64,000 nt of DNA from Muribaculaceae bacterium (GTDB taxonomy: Bacteria; Bacteroidota; Bacteroidia; Bacteroidales; Muribaculaceae): positions 3,545 to 67,544 of the forward strand of contig JAEDFO010000003.1 of the NCBI GenBank assembly GCA_016292745.1. The letters run 5' to 3'. Numbering within the stretch: the first letter of the stretch is position 1; every line of letters starts with the position of its first letter. Under the pieces are notes generated by a model, which saw only the letters and a program-made list of their open reading frames with translations, was not told where the DNA came from and did not search any database. Below, piece after piece: positions 54,235-61,943 of this stretch. A program made the position numbers and the translations under genes.

Positions 54235-54903
54235 ATGAACTGCAATACCGAAATACTGCAATTCCTCGATGAATTAAGCCGCAACAACAATCGTCAGTGG
54301 TTTAACGCCAACAAGGAGCGATACGAGTATCTGCGCAAAGCATGGCTCCATAACATTCAGCAACTGATTGAGCAGATGAACGCCTACGACCCTTCGCTGC
54401 AAGGGCTCGATGCACGCGACTGCGTGTACCGCATCTACCGCGACATACGCTTCAGTCCCAACAAACTGCCCTACAAGACACATTTCGGGGCTGTAATTGG
54501 CCGCGGAGGCCGCAAATGTCTGCTTTCGTCATATTACATTCACCTTGAGCCAGGCAACAAATCGGGTATTTACGGTGGCATATGGTGTCCTGAGCCGAAT
54601 GTACTCAAGGCTTTGCGCCATGCCATCGATGATAACAGCGACGAATTTCTGGAAATTATCAACAATCCCGAGTTCAAGCGCCGGTTCACACTTGTAGGTG
54701 ACAAACTGAAGAATCCGCCTAAAGGCTTCGACAAGACCAACCCCAACATTGAACTGCTGAAGATGAAGGAATATCTGCTGTCGTATGAGGTTGGCGACGA
54801 ATATATGCAGAGCGACGACTGGATTAGCCGTGCCGCACACGATTTCAGCTTTATGACGCCTTTTCACCGATTCATGAATTTCACCATCGAGGAAGAGATT
54901 TAG
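54235..54903 (+). CDS. DUF2461 (TIGR02453) family protein
   Basis: 222 residues, cytoplasmic. Family of unknown function recognised by NNRQWFNANKERYEYLR near the N-terminus, RDIRFSPNKLPYKTHFG, and SSYYIHLEPGNKSGIYGGIW. An ATG eight codons upstream (54211) is possible but would leave almost no leader after the -7 element, and the conserved family start aligns with MNCNTEILQFLDEL. Stands alone; no neighbour suggests its job. Confidence 0.88.
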   Translation: MNCNTEILQFLDELSRNNNRQWFNANKERYEYLRKAWLHNIQQLIEQMNAYDPSLQGLDARDCVYRIYRDIRFSPNKLPYKTHFGAVIGRGGRKCLLSSYYIHLEPGNKSGIYGGIWCPEPNVLKALRHAIDDNSDEFLEIINNPEFKRRFTLVGDKLKNPPKGFDKTNPNIELLKMKEYLLSYEVGDEYMQSDDWISRAAHDFSFMTPFHRFMNFTIEEEI

Positions 54904-54978
54904 CATGCTCGGGTATATTATTCATGTATAATAAAGTTTAAACATTATTTAAAATATCAGTTTATTTCCGATTTTTAT

Positions 54979-54986
54979 TAAATTTG
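54979..54986 (+). promoter_or_regulatory. Candidate -7 element of the oxidoreductase operon
   Basis: TAAATTTG, exact consensus, about 24 bases of leader to the ATG at 55015. No clear TTTG further upstream. Confidence 0.5.
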
Positions 54987-55014
54987 CGAAAGAAATGAAC
55001 AAAACTAATTAATC

Positions 55015-55245
55015 ATGGCAAAAATTCGAGGTGCAGTTGTCGTTAACATCGAACGATGCAAAGGCTGCAACTTATGTGTCGACACATGCCCGGTTAATGT
55101 ACTGGAGCTACAGCCAAAAGAAGTAAACAATCGAGGTTATCACTACGCCTATATGAAGGCTCCCGATCTTTGTATTGCTTGCCAAAGCTGCGCACTGGTT
55201 TGTCCCGACGGCTGCATCGACGTGTATAGAGCAAAAACCGAATAA
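55015..55245 (+). CDS. Ferredoxin-type subunit of 2-oxoacid:ferredoxin oxidoreductase
   Basis: 76 residues with two [4Fe-4S] motifs, CKGCNLCVDTCP and CIACQSCALVCP. It is the delta-type electron-transfer subunit of a four-gene oxidoreductase and is first in the transcript, 30 bases before the alpha gene. No signal peptide, so cytoplasmic. Confidence 0.95.
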   Translation: MAKIRGAVVVNIERCKGCNLCVDTCPVNVLELQPKEVNNRGYHYAYMKAPDLCIACQSCALVCPDGCIDVYRAKTE

Positions 55246-55275
55246 GATAAGAACCAATAACGTCTCTATTTAATA

Positions 55276-56358
55276 ATGGAAGAAGTACGATTAATGAAGG
55301 GTAACGAAGCATTGGCATTGGCAGCCATCAGATATGGTTGCGATGGATACTTCGGATACCCTATCACTCCTCAATCTGAAGTGCTTGAGACCCTTGAGCA
55401 ACAGATGCCGTGGGAAACCACCGGAATGGTGGTTCTGCAAGCAGAAAGCGAAGTGGCAGCCATCAACATGGTATATGCCGGCGCTGCTTGCGGTAAATGT
55501 GTATTCACATCGTCATCGAGCCCGGGCATCAGCCTAATGCAAGAAGGCATTTCATATATCGCTGCCAGTGAGCTCCCGGCCCTAATAATTAATGTGATGC
55601 GCGGAGGCCCGGGACTGGGTACCATCCACCCCTCACAAGCCGACTATTTCCAAGCCACAAAAGGCGGCGGCCACGGCGACTACCACCTCATCACACTGGC
55701 GCCATCGTCGGTGCAGGAAATGTGTGATTTCGTAGCGCTCGGTTGGGATTTGGCATTCAAATACCGCACCCCGGCAATAATTCTCGCCGACGGCATAGTG
55801 GGACAGATGATGGAAAAAGTGGTGTTGCCACCGCAGCGTCCACGCCGCACCGACGAGGAAGTGAAAAAGCAATGCCCGTGGGCTGCTACCGGCAAAAGCA
55901 ACGGCAAAAAACACATAGTTACATCGCTTGAACTTGACAGCGAAAAAATGGAAGTGAACAACGAACGCTTCCAGCGCACATACCGCGAAATCGAGAAATA
56001 CGAGAAACGCTACGAAGCCATCGACACCGAGGACTGCGACTATCTGATTGTAGCATTCGGCACTGTGGCACGTATATGCCAGAAAACAGTGGAAATGGCC
56101 AACGAACACGGAGCAAAAATAGGCATCATCCGCCCTATCACCTTGTGGCCATTCCCTTACGAGGCTATTGCCGAGGCTGCAAAGCATACCAAGGGCATAT
56201 TGGTGGTTGAGCTCAACGCCGGACAGATGATTGAAGACGTACGGCTCGCCGTCAGCGACAAAAACATGCCGATTAAGCACTACGGACGTCTGGGTGGCAT
56301 TGTTCCCACTCCCGACGAAATCCTCGATGCGCTCACCAATGAACTAATCAACGATTAA
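55276..56358 (+). CDS. vorB: 2-oxoacid:ferredoxin oxidoreductase, alpha subunit (VorB-like)
   Basis: 360 residues. Pyrimidine-binding domain of a CoA-dependent 2-oxoacid oxidoreductase: GNEALALAAIRYGCDGYFGYPITPQSE at the start, then SSPGISLMQEGISY. The C-terminal part (IGIIRPITLWPFPYEAI) is the transketolase C-like domain. Annotated elsewhere as the branched-chain oxoacid (Vor) enzyme, though 2-oxoglutarate (Kor) cannot be ruled out by sequence. It precedes the TPP subunit by 2 bases. Confidence 0.9.
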   Translation: MEEVRLMKGNEALALAAIRYGCDGYFGYPITPQSEVLETLEQQMPWETTGMVVLQAESEVAAINMVYAGAACGKCVFTSSSSPGISLMQEGISYIAASELPALIINVMRGGPGLGTIHPSQADYFQATKGGGHGDYHLITLAPSSVQEMCDFVALGWDLAFKYRTPAIILADGIVGQMMEKVVLPPQRPRRTDEEVKKQCPWAATGKSNGKKHIVTSLELDSEKMEVNNERFQRTYREIEKYEKRYEAIDTEDCDYLIVAFGTVARICQKTVEMANEHGAKIGIIRPITLWPFPYEAIAEAAKHTKGILVVELNAGQMIEDVRLAVSDKNMPIKHYGRLGGIVPTPDEILDALTNELIND

Positions 56359-56360
56359 TC

Positions 56361-57122
56361 ATGGACATTAACGATATTATTAAGCCGGAAAACCTTGTTT
56401 ACACCAAGCCCCGACTGATGAACGACAACCATATGCACTACTGCCCTGGATGCAGCCATGGCGTGGTGCACAAGCTAATTGCCGAAGTTATCGACGAATT
56501 AGGCATGGAAGAGAAGAGCGTGGGCGTAAGCCCCGTTGGATGCTCGGTTTTTGCCTACAACTATATCGACATCGACTGGATTGAAGCTGCACACGGCCGC
56601 GCTCCGGCAGTGGCTACTGCAGTAAAGCGTCTTATGCCCGACAAGTTGGTGTTCACCTACCAAGGCGACGGCGACCTTGCAGCCATCGGCACATGCGAAA
56701 CCATCCAGGCAGCCAACCGCGGTGAAAACATCGCCATAATATTCATCAACAATGCAATTTACGGTATGACCGGAGGACAAATGGCACCAACCACCCTCAT
56801 AGGAATGAAGACAGCCACAACGCCTTACGGACGTCGGGTTGACCTGAACGGATATCCTTTCAAAGTGTCGGACACCATGGCATTGCTCGAAGGAACATGC
56901 TACGTAACCCGTCAGAGCGTCCACACTCCTGCAGCAGTGCGCAAGGCAAAGGCAGCCATTAAGAAAGCATTCCAGAACAGCATGGCTGGCAAAGGCACAT
57001 CGATGGTTGAAATTGTAAGCTCATGTAATTCAGGTTGGAAAATGTCGCCTGTCGATGCCAACAAATGGATGAGCGAGCATATGTTTTCACAGTACCCGTT
57101 AGGCGACATTAAAGACATTTAG
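56361..57122 (+). CDS. 2-oxoacid:ferredoxin oxidoreductase, beta (TPP-binding) subunit
   Basis: 253 residues. The thiamine diphosphate site is clear: GDGDLAAIGTCETIQAANRG followed by NNAIYGMTGGQMAPTT. A CPGCSHG motif near residue 30 is typical of the subunit. It decarboxylates the 2-oxoacid and passes electrons to the ferredoxin subunit. Three bases separate its stop from the gamma gene. Confidence 0.93.
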   Translation: MDINDIIKPENLVYTKPRLMNDNHMHYCPGCSHGVVHKLIAEVIDELGMEEKSVGVSPVGCSVFAYNYIDIDWIEAAHGRAPAVATAVKRLMPDKLVFTYQGDGDLAAIGTCETIQAANRGENIAIIFINNAIYGMTGGQMAPTTLIGMKTATTPYGRRVDLNGYPFKVSDTMALLEGTCYVTRQSVHTPAAVRKAKAAIKKAFQNSMAGKGTSMVEIVSSCNSGWKMSPVDANKWMSEHMFSQYPLGDIKDI

Positions 57123-57125
57123 ATT

Positions 57126-57662
57126 ATGAAGACCGAAATTATCATAGCAGGATTCGGCGGACAGGGAGTGCTTTCGATGGGTAAGATTCTTGCCTATTCC
57201 GGACTTATGGAGGACAAGGAAGTGACATGGATGCCATCGTACGGGCCCGAGCAACGTGGTGGCACAGCCAACGTTACCGTAATCCTCTCCGACGAGCGCA
57301 TCAGCTCGCCCATCCTCAACTCTTACGATATGGTGGTTGTCCTCAACCAGCAAAGTCTCGACAAGTTCCAAAGCAAAGTTAAACCTGGAGGCATCCTTAT
57401 TTACGACAACTACGGCATCCACACGCCGCCCACTCGCACCGATATCAAGGTATATTGCATCGAAGCAATGAATGCCACTTTCGAACTTGGCAACAACAAG
57501 GCATTTAACATGATTGTCCTCGGAGCAATGCTGAAACTGAACTCGATAGTAACCATTGAAAGTGTTGTAAAGGCCCTGAAGAAGACCCTTCCCGAACGTC
57601 ACCACCATATGATTCCGATGAACGAAGAAGCGCTTCGCAAAGGCATGTCGCTTATCAAATAG
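57126..57662 (+). CDS. 2-oxoacid:ferredoxin oxidoreductase, gamma subunit
   Basis: 178 residues. Gamma/catalytic-domain fold: IIIAGFGGQGVLSMGKILAYSGL at the N-terminus (nucleotide-binding glycine loop) and SYGPEQRGGTANVTVILSDE, both diagnostic for Kor/Vor gamma subunits. Last gene of the operon; a perfect 11-bp terminator follows. Confidence 0.93.
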   Translation: MKTEIIIAGFGGQGVLSMGKILAYSGLMEDKEVTWMPSYGPEQRGGTANVTVILSDERISSPILNSYDMVVVLNQQSLDKFQSKVKPGGILIYDNYGIHTPPTRTDIKVYCIEAMNATFELGNNKAFNMIVLGAMLKLNSIVTIESVVKALKKTLPERHHHMIPMNEEALRKGMSLIK

Positions 57663-57686
57663 CCCTTTGCGGGCAACTACATAACC

Positions 57687-57721
57687 AAGAGGCTGCGCCG
57701 TAACTGAAGACGCAGCCTCTT
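57687..57721. terminator. Bidirectional terminator between the vor operon and the serine hydrolase
   Basis: AAGAGGCTGCG/CGCAGCCTCTT arms (57687-57697 and 57711-57721) form a perfect 11-bp stem. T-rich sequence follows on the plus side. It serves the convergent gene pair. Confidence 0.85.
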
Positions 57722-57745
57722 GATTTTAATCCTCCTCAATCGAGA

Positions 57746-58963
57746 TTATTTTGTTCTGCCGGTGAATGCATCCACCCCTTTGGTGTCGACACTGTTAGCA
57801 AAGAACTTTTCAGCAGCCTTGCTTACGGCATCGTTCCATGGCTGAGGGCCACTCACCTGAACGACCCACAGACGAAGCTGTTTTTTGTGCCAATTGACAA
57901 TGCAATTTGTCCCCCATGCACCACCATGGCCAAACCATGCCTCTTCATTGTCCTCAACAGGGGCAGAAAGGCCAAGCGAATAGCCACCCATGTGTTTTGG
58001 ACGTGTCGTCACAGCAAGAATCGACTTAACAGTCTCTTCCTTAAGAATGCGTACACCATTGTCGCCCATACCAAGATTCATAAGCATTTTGTAGAACTTA
58101 AGTTGGTCGTTGGCAGTTGTCCAAAGTCCTGCACCAGCCGAAGCAAACACATGCGAATCGTTGTATGGGCGCTGCTGCCACGGATTCTCCTCAAGCCATT
58201 TTGCCGGCTTGTCCTCGCTGGTTTCATACAGATGAATCTGAGTGGCAAGTTGCTTATCGGTTGGCCAGAACCATGTCGACTTCATACCGAGTGGGTCGAG
58301 TACGTTCTCCTTAAGATACTGTTCCCACTTCATACCGGTAACTGTTTCAACAATAGCCGCACCTATGTCGATACCAGTGTTTGAATACAGTTCGCGGGTG
58401 CCCGGTTCAAACATAATAGGCGATGCAGCAGCCACCGAGGCAGTCTGGCGTAACGGTGCGCCACCCGACCATCCTCCACCACGCACATCGTTGCGCTTGG
58501 CGCTGATTTCAAAGGGGAAACCTCCTGTGTGGTTGAGCACCATGCGTACTGTCAACACATTCTTTGCTCTAACGAGAGTGCGAACACTGTCGTTCTTGGC
58601 AACCTCAACCCACAATTCATTGAATTCAGGCAGATACTTCGACACTGGGTCGTCAAGCGACAGTTTCCCATCTTCAACGAGTTTCGCGATAGTTACACCG
58701 CAGAAACCCTTGGTTTGCGAGCATTCCATAAACACGTCGTCCATACCTATAGCGCGCTTGGCGGCAACATCGGAATATCCTATGCAACATGTCTCCTGCA
58801 CACCATTGTTATAAAACACACTTATCGCTCCGGCAAGGCTACCCTTATCTAGATAAGGCTGCAATGCCTCGCGGGCAAAAGTGGTTTTCGACTCCTTTAC
58901 TTTCACTTGAGCAGATACCGAAAGGCATCCGACCAACATCAGCAGAATAATAAGTTTTCTCAT
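57746..58963 (-). CDS. Serine hydrolase, beta-lactamase (class C)/esterase family
   Basis: 405 residues. Signal peptide ends SVSA-Q (about residue 18). The serine beta-lactamase fold shows SQTK (SxxK), YSNTG (YxN) and the HGGAWG (HxG) motif. Such proteins act as esterases, D-amino-acid peptidases or, rarely, beta-lactamases; there is no evidence here for antibiotic resistance. It lies 112 bases downstream of the GH97 gene on the same strand. Confidence 0.9.
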   Translation of the reverse strand: MRKLIILLMLVGCLSVSAQVKVKESKTTFAREALQPYLDKGSLAGAISVFYNNGVQETCCIGYSDVAAKRAIGMDDVFMECSQTKGFCGVTIAKLVEDGKLSLDDPVSKYLPEFNELWVEVAKNDSVRTLVRAKNVLTVRMVLNHTGGFPFEISAKRNDVRGGGWSGGAPLRQTASVAAASPIMFEPGTRELYSNTGIDIGAAIVETVTGMKWEQYLKENVLDPLGMKSTWFWPTDKQLATQIHLYETSEDKPAKWLEENPWQQRPYNDSHVFASAGAGLWTTANDQLKFYKMLMNLGMGDNGVRILKEETVKSILAVTTRPKHMGGYSLGLSAPVEDNEEAWFGHGGAWGTNCIVNWHKKQLRLWVVQVSGPQPWNDAVSKAAEKFFANSVDTKGVDAFTGRTK

Positions 58964-59075
58964 TATTATGGTAATTTGATTGGTTAATAATTTCAGATGT
59001 CAGCGCCATCACAATGGCAATGGCATTCAAAATTAGTTATTATCATCGAAATACTGATAAAGTAACCCGGGAAAT

Positions 59076-61097
59076 TTATCGGACGACGATAATCACGCCA
59101 CTATTAGGAAGGATTTCCACATGGGTCAAAGCTGCAGCCTTTACCGAGCGAACTTTGGCCACGAAGTCGTCGGCTGTTGACTGTTCTCCCTTAGCCAAGC
59201 GCTTGCGCACTGCTTTTGAGGCATATACATCGTAATACAATGTTGCATCAGTGCCTTCAAGCATCGACAAGTCAAGTTTTATACTTAGGGGCTCCGCTGT
59301 GGCGTTTACTCCTGCCACATACCACACATTGCCACTTCTGCGCGCCAGCACCACATATTTGCCGGGATATCCATCGATAAAGCGTGTTTCGTCCCAATGG
59401 GTGGGAACTTGCTTCATAAAATCGATGCACAACGACGGAGCGTCAGTGAGGTTATTTGGGGTGAGGGCAAAATTCTGGACCGGATTCTGGAACAGCACTG
59501 CGGTTGCAATCTGAAACAAATCGGAAGTTCGGCGCACGTTACCGCTGTTGTTGTCGCGGCCAAGACGTCGATTGAGAAATGTCCCACCAAACTCCATGCA
59601 CCCCACAGCATTACGGATAAACGGATGAGTGGCGGCATTCACAGCCTCAACGTCGCAGAAATGCTGCTGGAAATAAATGTTCTCCGAGGCAAGCACAGCT
59701 TCGCTGCCCACATAGTTGGGATACATACGTTCCCAGCCTCGAGGCAATGTGCAGCCGTGGAATATCACCATCAGTCCAAAATCGTTGGCATCTGAAAGTA
59801 TGCTTTCATACAGACGCATCGTCTCCTGCTTGTCGCCGCCAAAGAAATCCACCTTGATGCCTTTCACTCCATTGTCGCGAAGCCATTTCATCTCTTTCTT
59901 ACGCACTATAGGGTTGTCCATGCGGTTTACAGGACCCTGCTCAATATCATTCCAATATCCGCTTGAGCTATACCATAGCAATGGCTCCACACCCTTGCCA
60001 TGAGCATATGCAATTAGCTGCGCCATTCGCTCAGCACCTATGTTATTGTCCCAATAGTTGTCGATTAGAGTATACTCGTAGCCCATTTCAGCAGCAAAGT
60101 CGATATACTTCACTATGTCGTCGAAATTTATGCTGGCATCTTGCCATACAATCCAGCTCCACGTGCCACGACCGCCAGCATAATCAGTTGTTGGCTCATA
60201 TAGCGGCTCAAGCACGTCCCAATATATCGTACTTTCAACTATTGGGGCCAACGAGGCACCAATGCTTAATGTACGCCAAGGGGTTGCACCAGGCAAGGAG
60301 AATGCCGGCTCGCGAGTGCCGTTGCCATTGTTTTCCTCTGCCATCGGAAACTCAATCTTGTAACTGTGTCCGTCGAAATCACCAAGTCGTGAGGCGCAAT
60401 AGCGGCTGTCGACACCGGTTTCGCTGATAAGCGCCCAACGGTCGTTGCCCACCTTGAACAAAGCCGGGAAGGTATACCCGCGGCCATATCGCGAGCATTC
60501 GCTCATCGGGCGGTCGAGGCGATATTCCTCCTCATAGCTTGGTTTAGTGCGTTTCCAGCCAATCATAGGATCGCTTTGAGGCGACAGGAATGTTGTTGTA
60601 TATGCCGGGAAAGTGAACGATGTGGTTTCATCCATCACACGAATACCCGAAGGCTCTCCTACTTTCGGCAACACATATCGGAATGCTACATCGTTATTGG
60701 CAACCATGAATTCCACATCCATTACATGGCGGCCACTGGAATCGCCAAGGCCAACAATCATCTTATTGGCAATGAATTCAATTTTGGAGCGCTTGATGTG
60801 ATTCTGGCTGTATTTTTTCGAAACAGGCTCAACCACGGCCGATATAATTGCCATGTCTTTTGAATAATCGGCATCGGTGCTTACAAGTCCGAGCGCCGAC
60901 GGCTCGAGCACCGTCTTGCCGTCATAGGTGATGGCATACATAGGTTTTCCAATCGATGGCTCTATTGTTATTTCCACCACGAGTTTCCCGTCGGGACCAG
61001 CAGTTATTGCTTTTCCATCAGAGAGTGCATTAGATGCTCCCATCAACACTTGTGCCACGCCTAACATCAGCGACAACATAACACTTATTCGTTTCAT
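59076..61097 (-). CDS. GH97 glycoside hydrolase, predicted retaining alpha-galactosidase type
   Basis: 673 residues, exported (signal about 1-21). GH97 domains: N-terminal beta-sandwich with KPMYAITYDGK and FRYVLPKVGEP, a TIM barrel (about 300-580) with GRGTWSWIVWQD and YTLIDNYWDN, and a C-terminal beta domain. The barrel strand reads GIKVDFFGG with Asp417; in the GH97 family this Asp is the nucleophile of the retaining enzymes (e.g. Bt alpha-galactosidase), whereas inverting alpha-glucosidases such as SusB lack it. So an alpha-galactosidase is favoured, by motif only. An ATG one codon upstream (61100) is equally possible. It follows the sensor remnant after only 2-5 bases. Confidence 0.9.
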   Translation of the reverse strand: MKRISVMLSLMLGVAQVLMGASNALSDGKAITAGPDGKLVVEITIEPSIGKPMYAITYDGKTVLEPSALGLVSTDADYSKDMAIISAVVEPVSKKYSQNHIKRSKIEFIANKMIVGLGDSSGRHVMDVEFMVANNDVAFRYVLPKVGEPSGIRVMDETTSFTFPAYTTTFLSPQSDPMIGWKRTKPSYEEEYRLDRPMSECSRYGRGYTFPALFKVGNDRWALISETGVDSRYCASRLGDFDGHSYKIEFPMAEENNGNGTREPAFSLPGATPWRTLSIGASLAPIVESTIYWDVLEPLYEPTTDYAGGRGTWSWIVWQDASINFDDIVKYIDFAAEMGYEYTLIDNYWDNNIGAERMAQLIAYAHGKGVEPLLWYSSSGYWNDIEQGPVNRMDNPIVRKKEMKWLRDNGVKGIKVDFFGGDKQETMRLYESILSDANDFGLMVIFHGCTLPRGWERMYPNYVGSEAVLASENIYFQQHFCDVEAVNAATHPFIRNAVGCMEFGGTFLNRRLGRDNNSGNVRRTSDLFQIATAVLFQNPVQNFALTPNNLTDAPSLCIDFMKQVPTHWDETRFIDGYPGKYVVLARRSGNVWYVAGVNATAEPLSIKLDLSMLEGTDATLYYDVYASKAVRKRLAKGEQSTADDFVAKVRSVKAAALTHVEILPNSGVIIVVR

Positions 61098-61102
61098 CAT
61101 TG

Positions 61103-61483
61103 CTATACTTGATTTTGTTTTACTTTTTCCTTGATTAATTGAGATGGCGACATCCCATATTCGTCCTTGAAACAATTCCGGAAATATCCCACATCGTTGA
61201 ATCCACATGAATATGCCGCCTCCGACACATTACATCCTTCCATTAGCAACTCCTTGCCTCGTTTCAGCCTAATGCGCCTGATGAATTCGTTGCCCGATAT
61301 GCCCGTAAGCCCCTTCTTCGAGCCTATCCACAGTTTATCGGTATCGGCGTCATAAAACAGAGCATTTATTGACAAGCCATCTTCAAGCGACAGATTATCG
61401 ACATACAATTGCGATTCCACCGTATGGCTTGCCGCATCAAATACACCGACTGCTATTATGACAAGTATAATTATGTATCTCAT
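61103..61483 (-). pseudogene. Remnant of a hybrid two-component sensor-regulator, internally deleted
   Basis: 126 residues remain. Residues 1-18 are a signal peptide, and about 26-58 (LYVDNLSLEDGLSINALF, LWIGSKKGL) match the first periplasmic beta-propeller repeat of hybrid two-component sensors. From about 60 on (LTGISGNEFIRRIRLKRG, YSCGFNDVGYFRNCF) it is the end of an AraC DNA-binding domain. Everything between, normally over 1000 residues of propeller, histidine kinase and receiver, is missing. The frame is open, but an exported half HTH cannot regulate. It sits directly upstream of the GH97 gene, where such regulators usually lie. Confidence 0.85.
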
Positions 61484-61686
61484 GGAATGATATTTTCTTT
61501 ACAAAAATACAAATTAATACAAACAATAAAAGCAGAGAAGCGAATAATGAACAATATGTCCTATCCATTGAATTATCTGTCATCAATATACAATATACAA
61601 TCATCTTGTTGACCGAAAAAGTAACAAAAGAACAATTTACCCCTATAGTTGAACAATCTGTACCACTTCAATTATGATATACAACA
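61484..61686. other. Intergenic region, no gene seen
   Basis: About 200 AT-rich bases between the divergent remnant and the plus-strand RNA candidate. A TATTTTTG element (61509-61502, minus) may serve the remnant and GH97. No coding potential. Confidence 0.5.
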
Positions 61687-61901
61687 TAAATTTGCTATTG
61701 AAAATTTCAACTCTAACCAATGCTTGTTTCATTGCCGATTATTTGTGTCGGCTAAATCCTAAAGCTCTCCTCACAAACCAACAGATTTCAAAATTATGGT
61801 GTAACATGACGTTCAGGTAAAAAAAGAATAGTTTGTCAGAGCTGAATCAGTTTTAGGACCCAGAGCGCTACGCTACTATTATGTGCTGTAGCGTTTTTTT
61901 T
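61687..61901 (+). ncRNA. Candidate structured RNA (or terminated leader) upstream of GH127
   Basis: An exact TAAATTTG -7 element (61687-61694) should start a transcript near 61699, and a strong terminator ends at about 61901, giving about 200 bases without an open frame. Predicted pairing: a hairpin GCCGA/TCGGC (61734-61738, 61748-61752); then a long imperfect helix TCCTAA/TTAGGA (61757-61762, 61853-61858), AGCTC/GAGCT (61763-61767, 61839-61843) and ACAAAC/GTTTGT (61773-61778, 61831-61836). This rod-like shape and length recall 6S RNA, but no sequence match is claimed. It could instead be an attenuated leader of GH127. Confidence 0.45.
61866..61901 (+). terminator. Terminator upstream of GH127
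   Basis: CGCTAC/GTAGCG arms (61866-61871 and 61888-61893), extended inside by GC/GC, followed by eight T. No upstream plus-strand gene exists to explain it. Confidence 0.8.
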
Positions 61902-61943
61902 AGTAAATAATTGTTATCTTTATAGCAATAAATTTATCATATC

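Noticed and set aside
61101..61208. Longer N-terminus of the GH97 protein
   Set aside because: The upstream residues lie inside the AraC remnant in another frame and would hide the signal peptide.
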